Below are positions 7,861-16,827 of a stretch of 64,000 nt of DNA, one piece after another. The translations under genes and the position numbers were made by a program. Location of the stretch: the NCBI GenBank assembly GCA_016861045.1, contig BOKP01000001.1:313529-377528 (forward strand), given 5' to 3'. This DNA comes from Actinomycetes bacterium (lineage in GTDB: Bacteria; Actinomycetota; Thermoleophilia; Solirubrobacterales; 70-9). Numbering within the stretch: position 1 is the stretch's first letter; every line of letters begins with the position of its first letter. Below the pieces are notes generated by a model. That model worked only from the letters and a program-made list of their open reading frames with translations. It did not search any database and had not been told where the DNA came from.

Positions 7861-10683
7861 TCAGCCGCAGCCGGTGTTGTTGCCGCAGCTCATGCACGTG
7901 TAGCAGGAGCCCGTGCGCTGCATCATGCCGCCGCACTGGTCGCAGGCGGGGCCGAGGTCGAGCTCGCGCGACATACGGGCCGGGACGACCGGCGGGGTGT
8001 CGGTGAGCGCCGCCGCGGCCGGCACCGGCTCGGGCGCCGGCTCGGGCGCCGGAGAGCCGTTCCCGTTGCCGTTCCCGTGACCGTTCGACGGCGCCGCGGT
8101 GTCGGCGCTGAACAGCGCCTGCTGGGCGTTCTTGCGCTCCCGCACCTCCGCGGTGAGGATCCCGAGGTCCTCGTGGACGTCGGCGTCGTCGATGAAGCGG
8201 CTCGCCAGCCAGCGCATGATGTAGTCGGGCATCGACTTGGCGAACGGGATCTCCTGGTTCTTCGTCATGCCCTCGGGGTCGAAGCGCATGTAGCTGAACT
8301 TGTTGACCAGGACCTCGAGCGGCACCCCGTACTGGAGGCCGATCGAGACCGAGGTCGCGAACGCGTTCATCATCCCGCGCAGGGTCGAGCCCTCCTTGCC
8401 GATGTCGGTGAGGAAGATCTCCCCGACCGACCCGTCCTCGTACTTGCCGGCGGTGATGTAACCCTCCTGGCCGGCGATCGAGAACTTGTGGGTGATCGAC
8501 TCGCGCTCGGCCGGCATCCGGCGCCGGACCGGGGCGGGCGCCGCGGCTTCCTCCTCCGCGTCGGCGGAGCGCTGGGCGTCGGTGCGGAGCGCCTGCGCGG
8601 TCTTCGAGCCGTCGCGGTAGATCGCGAGCGCCTTCAGACCGCCCTTCCAGCCCTCGGTGTAGGCCTCGGCGATGTCGCCGACGGTCGCCGACTCGGGCAG
8701 GTTGACCGTCTTCGAGATCGCCCCGCTCAGGAACGGCTGGGTCGCCGACATCATCTGGATGTGACCCATGTGGCTGATCGCCCGCTCGCCGACGGCGACG
8801 TCGAAGACCGGCAGGTGACCGTCCTCGAGCCCCGGGGCGCCGACGATCGTGCCCTTCTCGTTGACGAAGGCGGCGATCTGCTCGATCGCCTCATCGGTGT
8901 AGCCGAGCGTCCCGAGCGCCAGCGGCACCGAGCGGTTGACGATCGTCATCTGCCCGCCGCCGACCAGCTCCTTGTACTTGACGAGCGAGAAGTCGGGCTC
9001 GATCCCGGTCGTGTCGCAGTCCATCAGGAACGAGATCGTCCCGGTCGGGGCCAGCACCGTCGCCTGCGCGTTGCGGTAGCCGTGCTCGGTGCCCATCGCC
9101 ACCGCCTCGTCCCAGGAGCGCCGCGCCGCGGCGAGCAGCTCGGCGTCGGCGATCTGGCCGTCGCTGATCTCGTAGGCGGCGTCGCGGTGCATCCGCATCA
9201 CGCCGTTGTGGGCCTCGCGGTTCTTCGCGTACTCCTCGTAGGGGCCGATCGCCGCCGCGACCTCGGCCGACTTGCGGTAGCCGCGGCCGGTCATCAGCGC
9301 CGTGATCGCGGCCGCCGTCGCCCGCCCCTCGTCGGAGTCGTAGGGCATCCCGTTAGACATCAGGTAGGCCCCGAGGTTGGCGTAGCCGAGCCCGAGCTGG
9401 CGGAACGCCCGCGCGTTGCGGCCGATCTGCTCGGTCGGGTAGCTCGACGGGCCGACGACGATCTCCTGCGCGAGCAGGACGATGTCGACCGTGTGCTCGA
9501 AATCGGCGGTGTCGAAGCTGCCGTCCGGGCGCCGGAACTTCATCAGGTTGATCGACGCCAGGTTGCAGGCCGAGTCGTCGACGTGCATGTATTCGGAGCA
9601 CGGGTTGGACGCGTTGATCCGGCCCGACTCGGGGCAGGTGTGCCAGCGGTTGATCGTCGTGTCGTACTGGACGCCGGGGTCGGCGCAGCGCCAGGCGGCC
9701 TCGGCGATCTGGTCGAGCAGCTTCTGCGCCGGGACCGTCTTCATCACGGCACCGCCGTTGCGGGCGGTGAGCTCCCAGTCGGAGCCGGCCTCGACCGCCT
9801 CCATGAACGCGTCGGTGACGCGGACCGAGTTGTTCGCGTTCTGGTACTGGATCGAGGTGAAGCCGTCGCCGTCGATCGACATGTCGAAGCCGGCGTCGCG
9901 CAGCGCCAGGGCCTTCTCCTCCTCGCGCGCCTTGCACCAGATGAAGTCCTCGATGTCGGGATGGTCGACGTCGAGGACGACCATCTTCGCCGCCCGCCGC
10001 GTCTTGCCGCCGGACTTGATCGTCCCCGCCCAGGCGTCCGCCCCGCGCATGAAGCTGACCGGGCCCGAGGCGAGCCCGCCCTTGCTGAGCTGCTCGGTCG
10101 AGGCGCGGATGTTCGAGAGGTTGATCCCCGACCCGGAGCCGCCGCGGAAGATCTGCCCCTCCTTGGTGTTCCAATCGAGGATCGACTCCATCGTGTCCTC
10201 GACGCTGAGGATGAAGCACGCGCTCGCCTGCGGATGCTCCTCAAATCCAAGGTTGAACCAGACCGGGGAGTTGAAGGCGGCCTTCTGGTGGAGGAGGATG
10301 TGGGTGAGCTCGGCCTCGAAGGCGTCGGCGTCGGCATCGGAGGCGAAGTAGCCGCCCTCGCGGCCCCAGGCGGCGATCGTGCCGGCGACGCGGCCGATCA
10401 TCTGGCGGACCGAGCGCTCGCGCTCCGGCGAGCCGAGCGGGCCGCGGAAGTACTTCTGGGCGACGATGTTGGTGGCGTTCTGCGACCAGGTGGTCGGGAA
10501 CTCGACGCCGCGCTGCTCGAAGGCGGGGTCGGCGGGGTCGCCGATGATCGCGTCGCGGGTCTCCCACTCGACCTGATCGAAGGGATGAGCGCCCGGGGTC
10601 GTCAGCTTCCGCCCGATCCTGAGCCCGCCCTCGGCGACCCGCGCGGCCGTGTCGATCGGGGTCTCAGAAGCTGCCTTGGTCAT
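7861..10683 (-). CDS. nrdJ: Adenosylcobalamin-dependent (class II) ribonucleotide reductase
   Basis: A 940-aa enzyme that reduces ribonucleotides to deoxyribonucleotides using a B12-derived radical. The N-terminal region has ATNIVAQKYFRG and FNSPVWFNLG. The core carries SACFILSVEDTM, FRGGSGSGINLS, and NPCSEYMHVDDSACNLASINL, whose NPCSE Cys is the thiyl-radical residue. APTGTISFLMDCDTTGIEPDFSL follows. The C-terminus is a Cys-rich tail, CDQCGGMMQRTGSCYTCMSCG, as in other NrdJ proteins, which helps re-reduce the active site. The start ATG at 10683 follows GGAGGAGAGG. No NrdR box or cobalamin riboswitch could be recognised upstream. Confidence 0.95.
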   Translation of the reverse strand: MTKAASETPIDTAARVAEGGLRIGRKLTTPGAHPFDQVEWETRDAIIGDPADPAFEQRGVEFPTTWSQNATNIVAQKYFRGPLGSPERERSVRQMIGRVAGTIAAWGREGGYFASDADADAFEAELTHILLHQKAAFNSPVWFNLGFEEHPQASACFILSVEDTMESILDWNTKEGQIFRGGSGSGINLSNIRASTEQLSKGGLASGPVSFMRGADAWAGTIKSGGKTRRAAKMVVLDVDHPDIEDFIWCKAREEEKALALRDAGFDMSIDGDGFTSIQYQNANNSVRVTDAFMEAVEAGSDWELTARNGGAVMKTVPAQKLLDQIAEAAWRCADPGVQYDTTINRWHTCPESGRINASNPCSEYMHVDDSACNLASINLMKFRRPDGSFDTADFEHTVDIVLLAQEIVVGPSSYPTEQIGRNARAFRQLGLGYANLGAYLMSNGMPYDSDEGRATAAAITALMTGRGYRKSAEVAAAIGPYEEYAKNREAHNGVMRMHRDAAYEISDGQIADAELLAAARRSWDEAVAMGTEHGYRNAQATVLAPTGTISFLMDCDTTGIEPDFSLVKYKELVGGGQMTIVNRSVPLALGTLGYTDEAIEQIAAFVNEKGTIVGAPGLEDGHLPVFDVAVGERAISHMGHIQMMSATQPFLSGAISKTVNLPESATVGDIAEAYTEGWKGGLKALAIYRDGSKTAQALRTDAQRSADAEEEAAAPAPVRRRMPAERESITHKFSIAGQEGYITAGKYEDGSVGEIFLTDIGKEGSTLRGMMNAFATSVSIGLQYGVPLEVLVNKFSYMRFDPEGMTKNQEIPFAKSMPDYIMRWLASRFIDDADVHEDLGILTAEVRERKNAQQALFSADTAAPSNGHGNGNGNGSPAPEPAPEPVPAAAALTDTPPVVPARMSRELDLGPACDQCGGMMQRTGSCYTCMSCGNNTGCG

Positions 10684-10873
10684 CGTTTTCCTCTCCTCCG
10701 GATGCGTTCAAGTGGTAACAGCGGATGGTTGCGATTGAGTCGGACGTAACAAGGGCCGAAACGACCCCGCCGAGACCTCGATGGGAGTCTGCGCGGAGGG
10801 TAGGGGCGGCCCGCGAACGGGCTCCGGTGGCATTCCGCAAACGGGGCGAAACGAACCTCGACCCGGGCCCCGG

Positions 10874-10898
10874 CGGACCCCGCATTTTACGGGGTCCG
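10874..10898. other. Perfect 9-bp hairpin between nrdJ and the hemolysin III gene
   Basis: CGGACCCCG and CGGGGTCCG are separated by a 7-nt A/T-rich loop (10883-10889). The element lies in the ~300-bp divergent gap between nrdJ and the HlyIII gene, ~190 bp from nrdJ and ~90 bp from the other gene, so it is unlikely to be a simple terminator. It may be a protein site. Otherwise the gap shows only the -10 of the HlyIII gene (GATAAT, 10976-10981). Confidence 0.4.
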
Positions 10899-10987
10899 GA
10901 TCGCCGGCACCAGCCCTCGACGCGGCGCCGGCCGCGCGCGTCGCGGCGAAAACGGAGGCCGGGGCGGCGACGCGCGATAATCGTCCC

Positions 10988-11791
10988 ATGACCGACGGGA
11001 TGCGGAAGGCGGCAGAGGCCGGGCGCGAGCGCGCGAGCGCGGCCCGCGAACGGCTCGACGCCGCCCGCGAGGCGACCGGGGAGCGGGTCGGGGCGGTGAA
11101 GGCCGCGGCCGGCGAGCGCGTCGAGACCGCCCGGGCGGCTGCCGTCGACCTCCAGCAGAAGGTCAAGCCGAAGCTCCGCGGCGTCGTCCACGAATGTTCG
11201 TTCCCGGTCTCGCTGCTCGCCGGTGCGCTGCTCGTCCTCTTCGCCTCCCGCGGTCAACTCGCGCTCGCGGTCTACGCTGCCTCCCTCTCGGCCCTGCTCG
11301 GCACCAGCGCCCTCTACCACCGGGTCGACTGGAGGCGGCCCTCGGTGCGGATGTGGATGCGCCGGCTCGACCACTCGATGATCTTCCTGCTGATCGCCGG
11401 GACGGTGACGCCGTTCGCGATCCTCGTCGTCGGCGGCTCGCTCGGAACGGCGCTGCTGATCGCGGTCTGGGTCGGGGCCGCGGCCGGGATCGCGGTCGAG
11501 ACGGTCTGGACGAGCTCGCCGAAGTGGGTCTCGGCCCTCGTCTACCTGGCGGTCGGCTGGATCGGCGCGATCGCGTTCCCGTCGATCGTCGCCAACGCCG
11601 GCGCCGGCGCCGGCGCCCTGATCGCCGCCGGCGGGATCCTCTACACGATCGGCGCGGTCGTCTACGCCTTCCAGCGTCCCGACCCGCGGCCGGCGGTGTT
11701 CGGCTACCACGAGATCTTCCACGTGCTCGTGGTCGCCGCCGCGGTCGCCCACTTCACGGCGGTGGCGATCTACGCCGGCCCGATCGGCTGA
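10988..11791 (+). CDS. Hemolysin III / PAQR-family membrane protein
   Basis: A 267-aa protein. Residues 1-62 form a charged Ala/Arg/Glu-rich helix, probably a cytoplasmic coiled coil, which is longer than in most HlyIII proteins. The membrane domain then has the family's conserved sites: HE at 68-69, SALYHR in the first third and HEIFH near the C-terminus, a set of His/Ser residues that bind zinc in PAQR proteins. About seven spans are expected. The bacterial role is poorly known. GATAAT at 10976-10981 ends 6 nt before the ATG, so the mRNA is probably leaderless and the longer in-frame upstream reading is not used. Confidence 0.88.
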   Translation: MTDGMRKAAEAGRERASAARERLDAAREATGERVGAVKAAAGERVETARAAAVDLQQKVKPKLRGVVHECSFPVSLLAGALLVLFASRGQLALAVYAASLSALLGTSALYHRVDWRRPSVRMWMRRLDHSMIFLLIAGTVTPFAILVVGGSLGTALLIAVWVGAAAGIAVETVWTSSPKWVSALVYLAVGWIGAIAFPSIVANAGAGAGALIAAGGILYTIGAVVYAFQRPDPRPAVFGYHEIFHVLVVAAAVAHFTAVAIYAGPIG

Positions 11792-12428
11792 GCGCCGGGG
11801 GGGCCGGTCCGGAAGCCCTCGAGCTCGGACCGGTCGCCCGCCGCGAGACCGCCGCCGCCCGGGTCCTCAACGCCGCCTTCCTCGACGATCCCCTGACCCG
11901 CGCGATCGGGCCGCGCCGGCGCCGCCACCGCGCCGCGATCAACCCGCTGTCGTTCGCCGGCATCGTCGCCGCGAGCCGCCGCCACGGCGCCCGCGTCCTC
12001 GCCGCTCGCCGCTCCGGCGCGGTGGTCGGCATCAGCATCGCCTTCGATCCGGGCCTGTGGCCGATCGGCGGAAGCGCCGTCCTCCGCGAGCTCGCCTGGG
12101 CGCTCGCCGCCGGGCCGCTGCCGGTGCGGCGCGGCCTCGCTTTCGCCCGCGCGATCCGCGACGCCCGCGTGAGCTTCCCGCACCATCACCTCTGGTTTCT
12201 TGCCATCGCTCCGGCCGAGCAGGGTCGCGGCGCCGGCCGGGCGCCGCCCGCCGGGCGCCGCCCGCCGACCTTCACCGCCGCGCCGACGCCGACGCGGTTC
12301 CGACCCATCTCGAGACCGGGACGACCGCTCACGTCGCCTGGCACGGGTCGGCCGGCTGCGCGGTCCTCCGCGAGCTCCGCCCCGCCGGCGGACCGGTCTG
12401 GCTGATGGAGCGCCCGCTGGCCGGCTAA
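11788..12428 (+). pseudogene. GNAT-family N-acetyltransferase, frameshifted by a 14-bp tandem duplication
   Basis: Frame 1 reads LNAAFLDDPLTRAIGP through LWFLAIAPAEQGRGAGR, the GNAT fold up to the acetyl-CoA loop (Q/RxxGxGR). A perfect 14-bp direct duplication at 12239-12266 then shifts the frame by 2. The rest of the protein, DLHRRADADAVPTHLETG to GGPVWLMERPL, continues in frame 3 to a TAA at 12428. Removing one copy rejoins the two parts exactly. No ATG, GTG or TTG starts the first part; it only has CTG overlapping the upstream stop. Two defects suggest true decay. The protein would have been ~205 aa with unknown substrate. Confidence 0.8.
12239..12266. repeat. Tandem 14-bp duplication inside the GNAT pseudogene
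   Basis: GGGCGCCGCCCGCC occurs twice with no spacer (12239-12252 and 12253-12266). It is the frameshifting lesion of the acetyltransferase gene. Confidence 0.9.
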
Positions 12429-12805
12429 CCGTCCCGCCGCTCGCGCGGCAGGATCAGGTCCAGCTCGGCGACCCGCTCCATGTGGCGCGCGTTGAGGCCG
12501 GCGCTCGCATCGAACAGCCGCTCCAGGGTCTCGAGCTCGGCGATCGTGAAGCGCGCGGCGATCGCCTGCAAATCGGCCGCGATCGGCCCCCAGATCCGGT
12601 CGAGCACCTCGCGGGCTTGGTCGGTCAGCTCGACGATCACCTTGCGGCGGTCGCCGGGATCATCGCCGCGGCGAACGAAGCCGGCCCGCTCGAGCCGGCC
12701 GACCATCACCGTCACCGCGCCACCGGTGAGGCCGAGCTCAGCCGCGATCCTGCCCGGGTTGGCGGGTTGAATTGATCCTATCCGATGCCGGTGCAGGGCC
12801 GGCAA
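12425..12805 (-). pseudogene. MarR-family regulator lacking its N-terminal dimerisation region
   Basis: The readable 126 aa contain the MarR winged helix, GRIAAELGLTGGAVTVMVGRLERAGFVRR..DPGDRRKVIVELT, and the C-terminal helix bundle. The usual ~45-60 N-terminal residues are replaced by a short unrelated stretch that overlaps the upstream region of the divergent ABC gene. MarR proteins need N- and C-terminal helices to dimerise on DNA, so this copy is probably inactive. The context (divergent from a drug-type ABC exporter) suggests it once repressed that operon. The 3' end converges on and overlaps the GNAT pseudogene by 4 bp. It could still be made as a shortened protein. Confidence 0.6.
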
Positions 12806-12816
12806 GGAGGTGGCGG

Positions 12817-13796
<980 letters not shown>

Positions 13797-13800
<4 letters not shown>

Positions 13801-14569
13801 GGGTCATCCGGGATACCCGCCACATGACCGTCCGCCACCTGATGGCGCTCTGGCGCCAGCCGTGGTGGATCGCCGTCTCGCTCGTCCAGCCGGTGATCTG
13901 GCTGCTGCTGTTGGGGCGCTGTTCGAGGCCGTCACCGCCATCCCCGGGTTCGGGTCCGACAACTACATCCAGTTCCTCGCTCCCGGGGTCGTCGTGATGA
14001 CGGCGTTCTTCGCCGCGGGCTGGGCGGGGATGCCGGTGATCGAGGACATCGACCGCGGCGTCATCGATCGCTTCCTCGTCACCCCGGTGCGGCGCACGTC
14101 GCTGATCAGCGGCCGGCTCGGCCAGGGCGCGCTTACGATCCTCATCCAGTCGCTGATCATCATCGGACTCGCCCTGATCACCGGCGCGAGCTTCGACAAC
14201 GGGATCGGCGGCATCGTCGTGCTGATCCTCGTCTCCGTGCTCGTCGGCTCCGCGTTCGGGTGCCTCTCGATCGGGCTGGCGCTGCTCGTACGCCGCGAGG
14301 AGACGGTGATCGCGGCGGTGCAGTTCCTGCTCCTGCCGCTGTCGTTCACCTCGGTGACGTTCATGCAGAAGGACCTGATGCCCGCCTGGATGCAGTCGGT
14401 CTCCGACTACAACCCGCTCAACTGGGCGGTCGAGTCGGGGCGCGCCGCCGTCACGGCATCGCCCGACTGGGGCGAGATCGCGCTACGCGCCGGGCTGTTG
14501 GTCGCGTTCCTGGTCCTCTGCGGCTGGTTTGCGGTGAGCGCCTTCCGGACCTACCAGCGCTCGGTCTGA
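13797..14569 (+). pseudogene. ABC-2 type permease, frameshifted
   Basis: The ATG at 13797 overlaps the ATPase stop as ATGA. Frame 3 encodes MRVIRDTRHMTVRHLMALWRQP and the first span, ending LVQPVIWLLLLG. A single missing G in the G-run at 13913-13916 then moves the reading to frame 2. There ALFEAVTAIPGFGSDNYIQFLAPGVVVM and the remaining five spans follow to 14569. Restoring one G gives a ~257-aa DrrB-like permease. Partner of the broken ATPase upstream. A sequencing error in the homopolymer is the main alternative. Confidence 0.75.
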
Positions 14570-14596
14570 GACGCCAGGGTCGATTCGGCCGCTCGC

Positions 14597-14704
14597 CTAC
14601 AGGAACGAGGCAGCGGCCGGCGCCGCGATCAGCGTCACCGCCGTGACCGCGACGAGCACCGCGATCATCGCGAGAAGGCCATGCCTTGCGAGCGTGTCCT
14701 GCAT
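14597..14704 (-). CDS. 35-aa hydrophobic peptide
   Basis: The short frame MQDTLARHGLLAMIAVLVAV... ends at TAG (14599-14597). It has a strong ribosome site, AAGGGGGTGACC, right before the ATG at 14704. Almost the whole peptide after residue 8 is one hydrophobic span rich in Ala and Val. It lies between the broken ABC locus and the DUF559 gene. No family recognised. It may be a small membrane protein of the type often missed in annotation; its translation is unproven. Confidence 0.45.
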   Translation of the reverse strand: MQDTLARHGLLAMIAVLVAVTAVTLIAAPAAASFL

Positions 14705-14756
14705 GGTCACCCCCTTTGCTGCGGGGTCCGGATGACTCCCAGCGAGCGTAGCGCGA

Positions 14757-15710
14757 TCATCGCGTCCGGTCCAATCGCCGGCGCAACTCCGCCACGACGC
14801 CCGCGGGATCGCCGGTCAGCTGCTCTCGCGTGAACCGGATGACGGTGAAGCCGCGGCGCTCGAGCTCGACCTGACGGCGATGGTCGGCGCCGAGCTGGGC
14901 CGGTGTCGAATGGGCGCCTCGCCCGTCCAGCTCGACGATCAGCATCGCCCCCCGCCACAGCATGTCCGGCCGGTAGCGGCCGATCCGCACGTTCGGCTCC
15001 GGGATCGGCACGCTGCACCGCTCGCAGAGCAGGACGAAGTCCCGCTCGAAGCCGTTGGCGCAGCGGGCGAGCGCGGGCAGGTGGGAGTCGACGGCGGCGC
15101 GCAGGGCCGCGGTGCCCGGGCGGCCGCTGCCGATGACGGTCTCGATCTCGCGCCGGTCGAGCAGACGCTCAAACTCGGCACGGGCGAGGACCAGGCGGAG
15201 CGAGTCGCAAGCCAGCTCCGCCGTCGCGGCGAGCAGGGCCTCGCAGAGCGGGACGACGGGCAGACCCCGGTGGAAGCGTCGGGTGAGGTTGGGCACGTAC
15301 ATCACCCGCACATCGCGCCGGGGCGCGCACCGGTGCGGCGAGGCGACGAGGGACGGCCGAGGACGCCGGTGCAGGAGGTTCAGCCACCAGAGCGCGGTCA
15401 GGGATGCGAGCGCCGCGTCAGGTCCCGCCAGGAGCAGCTGCGCCGCCAGCTCTCCCTCGGTGCCGAGATCGGCGCGGCCCCAGGCATAGACGCCGGGGTG
15501 GCGGCGGTGAAGCCGACCGGAGCGCAGCCAGCTCCGGATTCGGGCCGTCGAGATCCCCTCGGCGAGAAGCTGCCGGCGGGAGACTGCCCCGAACTGCCGC
15601 CCCGCGAGCTCGCTCGCGAGCAGAACCGCAGATTGGTGACTACTGTGGTCAGTGATCTGCATCTCACCCGCCATGTGGGGAAGGGTCGGCCCGTCCCCGT
15701 CAGCGATCAA
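14757..15710 (-). CDS. AbiEi-like winged-helix / DUF559 (Vsr-like nuclease fold) protein
   Basis: A protein of up to 317 aa. The N-terminal third resembles the AbiEi antitoxin winged helix: GAVSRRQLLAEGISTARIRSWLRSGRLHRRHPGVYA. The C-terminal ~90 residues match DUF559, a Vsr/PD-(D/E)XK-like nuclease fold, with RYRPDMLWRGAMLIVELDGRGAH and DHRRQVELERRGFTVIRFT. This combination is frequent in actinobacteria, often in many copies, and its role is unknown. No cognate AbiEii toxin gene is adjacent. The start is uncertain: ATGs at 15674 and 15662 are also in frame, and the conserved part begins near SELAGRQFGAVS. Confidence 0.8.
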   Translation of the reverse strand: MIADGDGPTLPHMAGEMQITDHSSHQSAVLLASELAGRQFGAVSRRQLLAEGISTARIRSWLRSGRLHRRHPGVYAWGRADLGTEGELAAQLLLAGPDAALASLTALWWLNLLHRRPRPSLVASPHRCAPRRDVRVMYVPNLTRRFHRGLPVVPLCEALLAATAELACDSLRLVLARAEFERLLDRREIETVIGSGRPGTAALRAAVDSHLPALARCANGFERDFVLLCERCSVPIPEPNVRIGRYRPDMLWRGAMLIVELDGRGAHSTPAQLGADHRRQVELERRGFTVIRFTREQLTGDPAGVVAELRRRLDRTR

Positions 15711-15780
15711 GACGCGGGTGTGGCGCAGGCCGGCGGAGGTGTGCCGGCTTTCGCGCGAAGGGCCGCTGACGGAGCCGTTC

Positions 15781-15868
15781 CCGCGCGCCGGCTTCTGAAG
15801 GACGCATTCGCGGCGCCGGCCTCTGAGAACCCATGTCCGCGCGCCGGCCTCAGAGAGATCACCCCCGC
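15781..15868. repeat. Three imperfect 28-bp tandem repeats
   Basis: The core GCGCCGGC(T/C)TC(T/A)GA starts at 15785, 15813 and 15841, exactly 28 bp apart, with divergent spacers that share a CGC-rich end. It lies in the ~225-bp gap between the DUF559 gene and the siroheme gene; nothing else was recognised in that gap. Confidence 0.6.
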
Positions 15869-15935
15869 CCGAAGGCCCTACTCCGACGGGCCCGCTCCCG
15901 CGTGACGGCCGCCGATCGCCGCTCGGTGGCCCGGG

Positions 15936-16694
15936 CTAACGCGCGGCGGTGGTGGCGACCCGGTCGCCGTGGCGCTGCTTGGCGTCCGCGATCAGCGCCT
16001 CGAGGTCCTCGCGCCGGCCGTCGCGGAGCAGCCCGATCGGGTCGGGCTCGCCGTTGACGATCGATTCGAAGAAGGCCTTGCGGTCCTGGTAGGTCGGCAG
16101 CGTCCCCTTCGCCCAGCCGCGGGCCCCGTTGAGGATCGCCGCGAGCTCGGCGTAGTCGGGGCCGAAGAGCTCCGATACCTCCCGCTTCATCCGCTTCGCC
16201 AGCGCCGGCGAGGCGCCGGCGGTCGAGATCGCGATCGCGAGCGGCCCGGTCCGGACGATCGCCGGCAGGATGAAGTTGCAGAGCGAGGGCACGTCGACGA
16301 CGTTGACGAGCATCGCCCGCTCCTCGGCCGCCTCGTAGACGGCGATGTTGACGTCGGTGTCGTCGGTGGCGGCGATCGCCATGAACCTGCCGGCCACGTC
16401 GCCGGCCTCGAACCCGCGCTGCGCCCATTCGATCGAGCCCTCGGCGGCGAGCGCCCGAACCTCGTCGCAGGCGTCGGGCGCGACGCAGACGACGTCGCCG
16501 TCGCAGGCGAGCAGCCCCTCGATCTTCTCGAGGCCGACATCGCCGCCGCCGACGACCAGGCACTTGCGGCCGCTGAGCCGCAGGCAGGCGATGTAGAACG
16601 GCGTCTCGAGCATGCCGCGCACGCAGGACTGGTCGCAGATCCCCCTGCGGTGCTGGCAGACGCACTCCTTGCCGGGATAGCTCTGGGCGGGCAT
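15936..16694 (-). CDS. Precorrin-2 dehydrogenase / siroheme synthase N-terminal domain protein
   Basis: The Met8/CysG-A type Rossmann domain is clear: [31 protein letters not shown], then [53 protein letters not shown], and a C-terminal helical part. These proteins oxidise precorrin-2 to sirohydrochlorin with NAD and may insert iron, giving siroheme for sulfite or nitrite reductases. I chose the ATG at 16694 (252 aa) because TACTCT (16708-16703) ends 8 nt upstream. It gives an unusual N-terminus with Cys at 11, 13, 20 and 24. Starting at 16613 would remove it. No methyltransferase domain is fused. Confidence 0.85.
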   Translation of the reverse strand: MPAQSYPGKECVCQHRRGICDQSCVRGMLETPFYIACLRLSGRKCLVVGGGDVGLEKIEGLLACDGDVVCVAPDACDEVRALAAEGSIEWAQRGFEAGDVAGRFMAIAATDDTDVNIAVYEAAEERAMLVNVVDVPSLCNFILPAIVRTGPLAIAISTAGASPALAKRMKREVSELFGPDYAELAAILNGARGWAKGTLPTYQDRKAFFESIVNGEPDPIGLLRDGRREDLEALIADAKQRHGDRVATTAAR

Positions 16695-16827
16695 CGCGGT
16701 CAAGAGTAGATGGATCGGCCCCCGGGAGCCGCGGTGACGCCGCCGCCGGAGCGGTTTGGAGCGGGTGCTACCGTCCCGGCCCTTCATCGCCTCCGTCCCG
16801 GGGCCAGGCCATAGTGGGGACGTCCAG

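Noticed and set aside
7786-10749. Long plus-strand ORF of 987 codons opposite nrdJ, and similar long antisense frames opposite rpoB, rpoC, lon and holB
   Set aside because: They mirror the codon pattern of strongly conserved genes in high-GC DNA, have low-complexity Arg/Gly/Asp/Val composition and no family motifs.
10684-10987. Cobalamin riboswitch or NrdR box upstream of nrdJ
   Set aside because: A GCCACCGG-like string is present on the minus strand, but the conserved B12-box order and the GCCACTG core are missing. No 16-bp NrdR-type A/T palindrome was seen.
11194-11790. Alternate-frame ORF running across the HlyIII gene into the GNAT region as one 403-aa protein
   Set aside because: Its first ~200 codons are a shadow of the HlyIII gene. 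Only the part after ~11790 is real GNAT sequence.
15781-15868. CRISPR array
   Set aside because: Only three units, a 14-bp conserved core and no cas genes anywhere in the window.
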